Positions 43,227 through 54,700 of a stretch of DNA of 64,000 nucleotides are shown one piece after another. Source of the DNA: Plotosus lineatus. Lineage: Eukaryota; Chordata; Actinopteri; Siluriformes; Plotosidae. The stretch is from positions 216,001 through 280,000 of the forward strand of contig CM045745.1 of assembly GCA_024760905.1 (NCBI GenBank), in the 5' to 3' direction. Position numbers and translations under genes: made by a program. How positions within the stretch are numbered: position 1 is the first letter of the stretch; each line of letters begins with the position of its first letter. A model generated the notes under the pieces. The model searched no databases, was not told the origin of the DNA, and was given only the letters and a program-made list of their open reading frames with translations.

Positions 43227-45688
43227 TATATACATATATATACACACACATACACACACTAGTCCTCAAAAAATTAGCATATTGTGATCATCAGTTCAGT
43301 TCATCTCATTTTCTGTAACCGCTTCATCCTAATTAGGGTCGCGGGGAGGCTGGTGCCCATCCCAGCCAACTCAGGGCGAGGGCAGAGTACACCCAGGACA
43401 GCTCGCCAGGCCATCGCAGGGCGGAAACACGCTGACGGCTTTGCAGCCTACTCTTGTCGAAAGTCAGCAATGGTTCTTTTACATGCTTCACACCATAGAC
43501 AGTGAGAGACATGGCCGGCCTTTGATAACCCAGTTAGCTGCACTGGGGAGGACAGTGACAACCTTGTGGACAGTGAGACTCGAAACCCCAACCTTTGGAT
43601 CAGTGATCCGGCGCCTTATACCACTAGACCACCACTGCCCTGTATATTGTGATAAAGTTCATTATTTTCTGTAATGTACTGATAAAAATTAAACTTTCAT
43701 ATATTTTAGATTCATTGCACACCAACTGAAATATTTCAGATCTTTTATTGTTTTAATATTGATGATTTTGGCATAGAGCTCATGAAAACCAAAAGTCCCT
43801 GTCTGTCTTCCTTTCGGCTTTTTCCCTTTTACTCGGGAGTCGCCACAGCGAATCATGTGATTCGCACGTTTGATTTGGCAGAGGTTTTTTTACGTCGGAT
43901 GCCCTTCCTGTCACAACCCTTTTTAGCAAGGGACAGAAACACGCAGACAGCTTTGCAGATCCTCTTTACGAAAGTCAGCAATGGTTCTTTTACATGCCTC
44001 TCATCATAGACAGTGAGAGACATGGCCCGCCTTTGATAACCCAGTTAGCCACACTGGGGGGACAGTGACAACCCTGTGGAGAGTGGGACTCGAACCCCCA
44101 ACCTTTGGATCAGCGATCCAGCGCCCTATACCACTAGACCACCACGATCTCATAAAATTAGGATATTTCATCCGACCAATAATAAAAAAAGTGTTTTTAA
44201 TTCAAAAATAGTCAACCTTCAAATAATTATGTTCAGTTATGCACTCAATACTTGGTTGGGAATCCTTTTGCAGAAATGACTGCTTCAATGCGGCGTGGCA
44301 TGGAGGCAATCAGCCTGTGGCACTGCTGAGGTGTTATGGAGGCCCAGTATGCTTCGATAGACTCGTCACCCCCGCGCCATGATTCTGATCAGCGGGGACT
44401 TTAACCACGCCCCTCTCTCCGCCTCACTCCCAACTTTCACACAATACGTGAAGTGCACCACAAGAGACAATAAAACTCTGGACTTGCTGTATGCTAATGT
44501 GAAGGACGCTTACAGCTCCACCCCCTCCCCCCACTGGGACGCTCAGACCACAACCTGGTCTAACTGCTCCCCCAATACACACCCAGGGTGCGAAAGGAAC
44601 CTGCACAGAAGAGGTCTGTGAAAGTGTGGACCAAGGAGACCAATGAGAGGCTTAGGGACTGTTTCCAGACCACAGACTGGAGCATGCTCTGTGACTCCTT
44701 TGGTGATGATGTCGACGGCCTCACACACTACATCACCGACTACATGAACTTCTGCGTGGACAGCACTGTGCCAACACGGAGGGTACGGTGCTTCTCCAAC
44801 AACCACCCGTGGGTCACCCCTGAGCTTAAAGTCCTCCTGAACCAGAAAAAGAGGGCTTTCATCTCGGGGGATAGAGAGGAGCAGAAGAAGGTCCAGTGTG
44901 AGCTCCAGTGGAGGATCAGGAGGGCCAAGAAGGACTATGGGAAGAAGATTGGAGGAGAAGCTGGCTCAGAACAACGTGCGGGACGTCTGGAGAGGACTAA
45001 AGACCATGTCTGGATTTGGGCAGAGTGTCAGAGGGACAGCTGATGGTGACCAGCGTTGTGCGGATGAATTAAACTGTTACTTCAACAGGTTTGATTCTCC
45101 ACCCTCCCCCTCCGCCCCCCCCTCTTCTCCTCGAACACCTCCGCTCTATGGTGAGCCCCACCCTAGACCCGCTGCATCATCGGGGTAGAAGACGCGGTCA
45201 TCTACCTTTGCAGCGGGCACTCACCCACCTGGAGATCGCTGGCAGCGCTGTGAGGGTCATGTTCTTTGACTTCTCCAGCGCCTTCAACACCATCAGGCCA
45301 GCGCGTCTGTGGGGGAAGCTGGAGGACGTGGGAGTGGACGGACATCTTGCTGCCTGGATTATCGACTACCTTACTAACCGTCCACAGTACGTGCGGCTGC
45401 GTGGCTGTAAGTCAAAGGTGGCAGTCTGCAGCACAGGGGCACCGCAGGGCACCGTCCTCTCACCCTTCCTTTTCAACATTTATACCTCGGACTTCATCTA
45501 TAGCACAGACAGTTGCCACCTCCAGAAGTTCTCAGACGACTCCGCCATCGTGGGCCGTGTGTCAGAGGGGAACGAGCTGGAGTACCGGTCGGTCATCGTT
45601 GACTTCGTGGACTGGTGTGAGCGCAACCACCTGTGCTTGAACACTAGGAAGACGAAGGAGATGGTGGTCGACTTAAGGAGAAGCACTC

Positions 45689-45751
<63 letters not shown>

Positions 45752-48700
45752 AGTGAACATCCAGGGACAGGACATTGAGACAGTGGACAGTTTCAAGTAC
45801 CTGGGCATTCACCTTAACAAACTGGACTGGTCCCACAACACCAACGCCCTGTACAAGAAGGGCCAGAGTCGCCTCCACCTTCTGAGGAGATTTGGGTCCT
45901 TCGGAGTATGCAGACCTCTGCTCAGGACTTTTTATGACTCTGTGGTAGCCTCTGCAATCCTCTACACTGCCATCTGCTGGGCACCAGGCAGCACAGAGCG
46001 GGACAGAAAGAGACTGAACAAGCTGGTCAGGAGGGCCAGCTCTGTCCTAGGCTGCCCACTGCGTTAGCAAAGCTCACATCCATCTTGGTCAACAGCTCTC
46101 ACCCACCGCACCACTGCAGAGGAGCTGAGCAGCTCCTTCAGTGGACGACTGAGACATCCTCAGTGCAGGAAGGAGCGCTACCGCAGGTCATTCATTCCCA
46201 CCGCTGTCAGACTGTACAACGCCACTTTGTAACTGTCTGTGAAAATACCGGTTATGTGCAATAAAAACCCCGTGCACTTTAATCAACCACATCTACCCCA
46301 CTGACTGTGAACCATATCAACCCATCTACTCTGCCCTCAGATACATATACACTTGAATATAGGCCAGTCTACAAAGTTGTTCCCTTCTTTTCTTTTATTG
46401 TTTATTAATTTATACTATTTATGTATCTATTTATTTATTTACTTATATAAGATATATGTATGTGTGTATGTTTGTATTTGTATCTATTTTTGCACCCCCT
46501 GCTGATGGTACCTCAAGAGCCTGTAACAGTGAATTTCTCCATTGTGAGATTAATAAAGCTGTTGGGTCTGGTGTCTCTCAACTTTCTCTTCACAATATCC
46601 CACAGATTCTCTATGGGGTTCAGGTCAGGAGAGTCGGCAGGCCAATTGAGCACAGTAATACCATGGTCAGTAAACCATTTAGCAGTTGTTTTGGCACTGT
46701 GAGCAGGTTCCAGGTCGTGCTGAAAAATTAAAATCTTCATCTCCATAAAGCTTTTCAGCAGATGGAAGCATGAAATGCTCTAAAATCTCCTGATAGCTAG
46801 CTGCATTAACCTTGGGTTTGATAAAACACAGTGGCCCAACCTCAGCAGCTGACATGGCATCCCAGACCATCACTGACTGTGGGTACTTGACACTGGACTT
46901 CAGGCATTTTGGCATTTCCTTCTCCCCAGTCTTCCTCCAGACTCTGGCACCTTGATTTCTGAATGAAATAAAAAATTTGCTTTCATCCGAAAAAAGTACT
47001 TTGGACCACTGAGCAACAGTCCAGTGCTGCTTCTCTGTAGCCCAGGTCAGGCGCTTCTGCCACTGTTTCTGGTTCAAAAGTGGCTTGACCTGGGGAATGT
47101 GGCACCTGTAGCCCAATCCACTGCTTCCACAGGTCCCCCAAGGACTGGAATCGGCCCTTCTCCACAATCTTCCTCAGGGTCCGGTCACTTTCTGGTTGTG
47201 CAGCGTTTTCTGCCACACTTTTTCCTTCCCACAGACGTCCCACTGAGGTGGCTTGATAGAGCACTCTGGGAACAGCCTATTCGCTCAGAGATTTCTTTCT
47301 GTGTCTTACCCCCTTGCTTGAGGGTGTCAATGATGGCCTTCTGGACAGCAGTCAGGTCAGCAGTCTTACCCATGATTGCGGTTTTGAGTAATGAACCAGG
47401 CTGGGAGTTTTTAAAAGCCTCAGGAATCTTTTGCAGGTGTTTAATGTTAATTGGTTGATTCAGATGATTAGGTTAATAGCTCGTTTATACTACCTGAACA
47501 TGATATGCTAATTTTTTGAGATAGGGATTTTTGGTTTTCATGAGTTGTATGCCAAAGGCAGTGGTGGTCTAGTGGCACCTTATAGCACCCTATAGCTGGA
47601 TCGCTGATCCAAAGGTTGGGGGTTCGAGTCCCACTCTCCACAAGGTTGTCACTGTCCCCCCCCCCAGTGCGGCTAACTGGGTTATCAAAGGCAGGCCATG
47701 TCTCTCACTGTCTATGGTGAGAGGCATGCAAAAGAACCATTGCTGACTTTCGTAAAGAGTAGGCTGCAAAGTCGTCAGCGTGTTTCTGTCCCTTGCTAAA
47801 AGGGTTGTGACAGGAAGGGCATCCGACGTAAAAACCTCTGCCAAATGAAAATGTGCAAATCAGATAATCATGCTGTGGCGACTCCTGAGTAAAAGGGAAA
47901 AAGCCGAAAGGAAGACAGACAGAATGAGTTGTATGCCAAAATCATCAGTATTAAAACAATAAAAGACCTGACATATTTCAGTTGGGGTGCAATGAATCCA
48001 GAATATATGAAAGTTTAATTTTTATAAGTACATTACAGAAAATAATGAACTTTATCACAATATGCTAATTTTTTGAGAAGGACTGGTATATACACACACA
48101 CATGCATGTACATGGTTTAGTCCATTTGATACTCACTAATAGGCTCGATTCAGCTCAGCTGAGCTGATATTCACATACATTATACACAAGTATATAAGCC
48201 ATTAATTAAAAAACGACATTTTTTTTTTTTAGTCATGGGTGGTCGTAAAGTCGAACAGTCGTAAGTCACGCAGGTTGTAAGTCGGACGCTACCTATATTA
48301 CACAGATTATCAATAAAGAAAAGACAACACACCCAGAGGTAGTCATCAAAGATCAAGTCTAGTGTGCAACTTTTCAGAAAGGTATAGCTTTCCAACCGTG
48401 GTCCTGGAGAATCCCCATGTCCTGCATAGTATAGTGTTCAATCAGCACCCGGGTTAACGTGAGTGTTTCACAGTTTCTACAGCAGGGGTCCACAAACTTT
48501 GTGAAGCTGAGAGCTACTTCTTGGGTACCAATTAATGCGCATGGCTCCAGGTCGTTACACACTTCTGAAATAAATTTGCTCAATTCACCTTTAATTATAT
48601 TCATCTATGTGTGTGAAGATATTGATTTGATTTTTTTTTTTTAAATAGCAGCTCAATGGAGAGTGGCGCTATGGAGCTGTGGGCTTGTTCTAAAAATAGC

Positions 48701-51700
48701 AGTGAACAGGCCAACGAATGATTCATGTTGTCCTTGCGAGTGACCTGGTGTCCAGGAGACCTCCTGTTCAGGAGACGCCACTCAAAGGAATACTCACTGC
48801 TGTGCTCCACTGAGAATTACTACACAGCCTCACGAGCATTTTCTCTGTTGTCATTTGCAATGCACTAAGAACACGGTGTCCATTGGTATAGTGATGACAA
48901 TTTGGCTCAGCATTCAAGTAGTATGAGCTTTGATTCCTAGTCTCTCTGTCAATCGCAAAACCTCTTTAATGCTAAGAGTCTGTTGTTCACTTGGATAAGA
49001 TTTTACTCTGATATATAAAAAAACCTGCAGTTGCTGGTATCAACTCACGTGTTCAACCAATCAGTGTACACTTATGTGACTTAATCTTACTTTTGTGTAG
49101 GGAGAATGCCTAACTTGAACTGTGAGCGAAAGGAGTCTCTCGAAACAGCATTTGAAGAACTAAAGGATAAAGAATAATCATTCTCAGTCCCAGCAGTGCA
49201 GACACACAAGACGGGGGTACTTCCTAGACCATGAACCTGACTATGTGAGAAGGGGTTGGGGTTGGGGGGGGGGGGGGGGTCCCTACTCCAGGACCAGGGT
49301 TAGGATGAGGTAAAATATCAGATCTGAGCTTTTGCAGCATGAACACTTCAATAATCTCACAACCAGCAATTGTGTAGCAGACACCAGTTACCATGACGCC
49401 CCAACAATCGCAAAATCCAAGCATTCGAAGCAACATTGCAGACGGTGAGAATATTTCATTCAGTCGTGCGTATAGGTCAAGATATTTAATTCTGTCGTGA
49501 GTGGCGGGTCATGGGCATCGAACATGATTTGAATGGCCATCTTGTGTCCTGTCCCACCAAGGAAAACCCAATAAGGCTACGGTGTCAATAAGTTGATGTT
49601 GATTAAGTGTCGACTGGCAGCAATAAAATGACAGATTCAAATTTTAAGGCCATTCTGTTTTCCCTGCTTTCTTCTATTATGGAAACCTGAGACAGGAGAC
49701 ACGCCCAAAGCCCAAAACAATTTGATATCAAGTATTTTATAATACAAGAGGTATTCTTTTTATGACACCATAATGGAACCAGAACACAAGAAAGGGTAAA
49801 ATGAATTTATTATGATTTATCCCGTTCCAGAATTCTTAAAGAAGCCTGAACCAGCGCTTTCACTTAAACATTTCATAAACTTAACACAGTATTCCATCCT
49901 CAGCTGATGGGGACATGTAGTACTTTTCATATGTAAATTCTGTAGGAGCTACAGCATTAAACAGGCCAGTGCCGCATACGGTCAACATTTTCCATAACCT
50001 TCAAAAAGAAGATTGACCTAAAAATATTTTAGGTCTGGGGGAAACCCCCATTAGATTTTCATTTTGCTCCCATCGGCTCAGGATGGAGACTGTATGGAAA
50101 ATAATATTTCAGGTCTCTACTTTCAAAAATAAAAATAAAACTTTAAAAATCCTGTACTGACCAGTCTGATCACAGATCGATATTTATCACTTCCTTCAGC
50201 CTTGAACACCAGACGTTAGTACGCACACACACTATGTAGATGGCTGAATTCAGAACAACAGCTGGGCTCGGTGCCCCTTCCACATTCAAGTTCATGTGCA
50301 CTGATATACACTAAATGTATTGTAGTTACAATAATGCAGCCGTGAGGGAGGGGCACAATCCAGTGTCTTTCACTCACGCCGGTCCCAAGCCCGGATAAAT
50401 GCAGAGGGTTGCGTCAGGAAGGGCATCCGGCGTAAAACAAATGCCAAATAAAACATGCGAGTCACAACAAAGAAATTCATACCAGATCGGTCAAAGCCCG
50501 GGTTAACAACGACCGCCATCAGTGCTGTCAACCAACAGGGTGCTGGTGGAAATTGGACTACTGTTGGTCGAAGACGTCGAAGAAGGAGAGGCGGGAGGCG
50601 TGTCCGTAGGCAGAGAGAGAAGAGGAAAGGCATGAGTCTAGGACTGAAAGTAGGGACTTTGAATGTTGGAACTATGACCGGAAAAGGTAGAGAGCTGGTT
50701 GACATGATGGAGAGGAGGAAGGTGGACATACTGTGTGTTCAGGAGACCAGGTGGAAAGGTAGCAAGGCTAGAAGTTTAGGAGCAGGGTTTAAGCTGTTTT
50801 TTCATGGTGTGGATGGGAAGAGAAATGGAGAAGGAGTCATCTTGAAGGAGGGGTTTGTTAGGAATGTTCTAGAAGTGAAAAGAGTGTCAGACAGAGTGAT
50901 GAGTCTCAAGTTCGAAATTGAAGGCGTGATGTTCAATGTTGTTAGTGCTTATGCCCTACAGGCAGGATGTGAGCTAGAAGAGAAGGAGAGATTCTGGAGT
51001 GAGTTAGATGAAGTGATGCAGAGTACCCCCAGAGGTGAAAGAGTGGTCATTGGGGCAGACTTCAATGGACATGTTGATGAAGGAAAACAAGGGGACGAGG
51101 ATGTGATGGGAAGGTTTGGTATCCAGGACAGGAATGCTGCAGGACAGATGTTGGTAGATTTTGCAAAAAGGATGGAAATGGCTGTGGTAAATACTTTCTT
51201 CCAGAAGAGACAGGAGCATAGGGTGACTTATAAAAGCAGAGGTAGGAGCATACAGGTAGACTACATCTTGTGCAGGCGATGTAATTTTAAGGAAGTCAGT
51301 GACTGCAAAGTAGTAGCGGGAGAGAGTGTTGCCAAACAGCATAGGATGGTGAGGAACGTGAACAAGGCAAAGGCAGTGCAGAAGACAAAGTGGTGGTAGC
51401 TGAAAAAGGAAGAGTGTCGGGTTGTCTTCAAGGAGGAGTTGAATATGGCTTTGGGTGATCAGGAAGTGCTGCCAGATGACTGGACAACGACAGCGAATGT
51501 GATCAGGGAGACAGGTAGGAGAATACTTGGTGTGTCATCTGGAAGGACAGGAGATAAGGAGACTTGATGGTGGACTGAGGAAGTGCAGGAGTGTGTACAA
51601 AGGAAGAGGTTAGCTAAGAAGAAGTGGGACATTGACAGGACAGAAGAGAGTAAACAGGAGTACAGGGAGACACAGCGTAAGGCGAAGGTAGCGGTGTCAA

Positions 51701-54700
51701 AGGCCAAACAAAGGGCGTATGATGACTTGTCTGCTCGGTTGGAAAGTAAAGAGAGAGAAAATGATTTATACAGGTTGGCACAGCAGAGAAATAGAGATGG
51801 GAAGGATGTGCAGCAAGTTAGAGTGATTAAGGACAGAGAGGGAAATGTATTGACTGATGACAGAAGTGTGCTGGGAAGATAGAAAGAGTATTTTGAAGAG
51901 CTGATGAATGAGGAAAATGAGACAGAAAAACAGAGTAGAAGAGGTGACTGCTGAGGGCCAGGAAGTAGCAAAGATTAATAAGGGTGAAGTGAGGAGGGCA
52001 TTGAAGAGAATGAAGAGTGGAAAGGCAGTTGGTCCTGATGACATACCGGTGGAGGTATGGAAGTGTCTAGGCGAGGTAGCAGTAGATTTCCTGACAAGAA
52101 CATTCAACAAGGTCTTAGAGAGTGAGAGGATGCCAGAGGAATGGAGGAGGAGAAGTGTGCTGGTGCCCATTTTTAAGAACAAGGGAGACGTGCAGAGTTG
52201 TGGCAACTACAGAGGGATAAAGTTGATGAGCCATACCATGAAGTTATGGGAAAGGCTAGTGGACTCTAGACTAAGGGCAGAGATCAGCAATTGTGAACAA
52301 CAATTTGGTTTCATGCCAAGAAAGAGTACCACAGATGCAGTGTTTGCTTTGAGGATGTTAATAGAGAAGTACAGAGAAGGTCAGAAGGAGCTGCATTGTG
52401 CCTTTGTGGAGCTGGAGAAAGCATATGACAGGGTGCCGAGAGAGGAACTGTGGTATTGCATGAGGAAGTCTGGGGTGGCAGAGAAGTATGTTAGAGTGGT
52501 GCAGGACATGTATGAGAGCTGTAAGACAGTGGTGAGGTGTGCTGTCGGTGTGACACAAGAGTTCAAGGTGGAGGTGGGACTGCATCAAGGGGCAGCTCTC
52601 AGCCCCTTCTTGTTTGCTATGGTGATGGACAGGCTGACAGACGAGGTTAGACAAGAATCCCCATGGACTTTGCAGATGATATTGTGATCTGTAGTGAGAG
52701 CTTTTCCACACTCTCCATTGCGGGAAAGAGGTGAAGAAGCGTGTGCAGGCAGGTTGGAATGGTTGGAGAAAAGTGTCCAGAATGATGTGTGATAGGAAGG
52801 TATCGGCAAGAATGAAAGGAAAAGTGTACAAGACGGTGTTGAGGCCAGCAATGTTGTGTGGTTTAGAAACAGTGGCCCTGGGGAAAAGACAGGAGGCAGA
52901 GCTGGAAGTAACAGAGATGAAAATGTTGAGGTTCTCTTTGGGAGTAACGAGGATGGATAGGATCAGGAATGAGTACATCAGAGGGACAGCCCATGTAAGA
53001 CGTTTTGGAGACAACGTCAGAGAGGCCAGATTGAGATGGTTTGGACATGTACAGAGGAGGGATAGTGAGTATATTGGTAGTAGGATGCTGAGGTTTGAAC
53101 TACCAGGCAGAAGGCCTAGAGGAAGACCAAAGAGACTATTCATGGACATGGTGAAAGAGGACATGAAGGCAGTTGGTGTAAGAGAAGAAGATGCAGAGGA
53201 TAGGGTGAGATGGAGGCAGATGATTCGCTGTGGCGACCCCTGAAGGGAAAAGCCAAAAGGAAAAAAAGTAGTAGTATTGTAGTTACAATAGATCTTCTGC
53301 AATACCCAGAAGCCAATGAGAAAGCACTGCACCGGCGCCATACCGGTGGCACTGTGAAGGCTGTCAATGTAGAACGTAGAGTAAAAGTGCTGTAATTGGT
53401 TGTTCCAGCCTTGTGAAGAAGGAAATAGACAAGCGCTGCCCCCCCCCCCCCCCACCCCCCCCCCAATGTACCAGCCCCATGTACCAGAAATTACTAAAAG
53501 CCTAGGCGAGCATACTGAAGATCTCGCCAGATAAAGACGAGCTAAATAATTCAGCAACTTCTCCAGAGCAGATCTGGATGTAAAGATCTGTTTGGAACGT
53601 GATCATTGTAACCAATAAGTACACGTGTAAAGCTAATATTAAGAAACAACGATTCGAGACCATGCTCAGTGGGCTTCTTTTCTGCTGGCATATAATGTGA
53701 AGCTGTTTTAAGTATTAATATTTTTTCCAAGAACATTTCAGGCTGCCTGATGTTCAGTCTGCACTTTTATGATGCATGTAAGGTCAATTCCGTCAGACAA
53801 AGCTAATTTCTGAATGACTGTGCAGTGAGGGGACGGACAATTTACTTCAATTCAGCCATGAATGCGGAGGAAGGGAAGTTGCAGCTCACTGTCCCACCAC
53901 CACATTTTCTTTCCTGCTGGTTCGGGAATCGAACCAGCGACCTTTCAGTCCCAAAGCTGCTTTTCTTACCATTAGGACCCTACGTCGCCATTTGTGTGGC
54001 GTCCAGTGTGGAAATGTGCTATTGTAAAGGGTTCAACACCTGGTCGTGTGACCGTATTGAAGTCCACCAAAAGCTACTGTGAGAGGGCAGTTAAAGGATG
54101 AGCTTTGCACAAAAGTTCCGATTCTAAAGTTGATTGCACACTAGGCAAGTTGAGACCAGCAAGAATAAAAAATATATAAAAATACCCCCCCCCCCATTTT
54201 ACATTTTATAATTTTATAATCGGTGGATCCATGAAACAAGGGAGAAAAAAAAAGAATGGCTAATGACGCTGAAACTACAGACTCAGGTAAGCAGATCAAA
54301 CAAAACAACATAAAACTCCATAAACAGAGAATTATAGTGGAGCCAATAAGTATTGGGCAACGTAAAAATGTGCAAGTTCACCCATTTAAAAAGATAAGAG
54401 AGGTTTGTAATTTTCATCACAGGTACACATCAAGCTTGAAAGACAGAATGTAAAAAAAAATCCAGGAAATTACATTGTATGATTTTTAAACAATTTATTT
54501 GTGAAAATGGGAGGCCAATAAGTATTGGGCAGCCAGCAAAAGTTACTTTTAATACTTTGTAATGTAGCCTTGGTTGGCAATGACAGCGGTCAAACGGTTC
54601 TTGTAGTTCTTGACCAGGCCTACACACAGTTTAGTTGGTATTTTGGCCCAGTCCTCTGCACAGATCTTCTCTAGAGCTGTGACGTTTAAGGGCTGTCGCT

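Larger units (their letters stand above)
43259..48086 (-). mobile_element. Tc1-like transposon broken by four retroelements
   Basis: Ends ctagtcctcaaaaaattagc and aattttttgagaaggactgg. Internal repeats of ctcataaaattagg / ctaattttttgaga (44150 and 47507) show an IR/DR layout. Minus-strand transposase pieces: [20 protein letters not shown] (HTH, near 47370), [12 protein letters not shown] (first catalytic Asp region, near 47000), [19 protein letters not shown] near 46620. Insertions: 43289-43643, 43799-44147, 44361-46558 and 47557-47923. Same family as 61313-62542. Confidence 0.9.
42996..48296. mobile_element. outer TIR element enclosing the nested block
   Basis: The left end (caggtagtgtccgacttcc at 42996) and the right end (gtcggacgctacct ending 48294, preceded by gtcgtaagtcacgcaggttg) are inverted relatives. 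Without the inserted Tc1 element it would be about 470 bp, a MITE-sized element. It sits in the last scrib intron. Confidence 0.65.
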
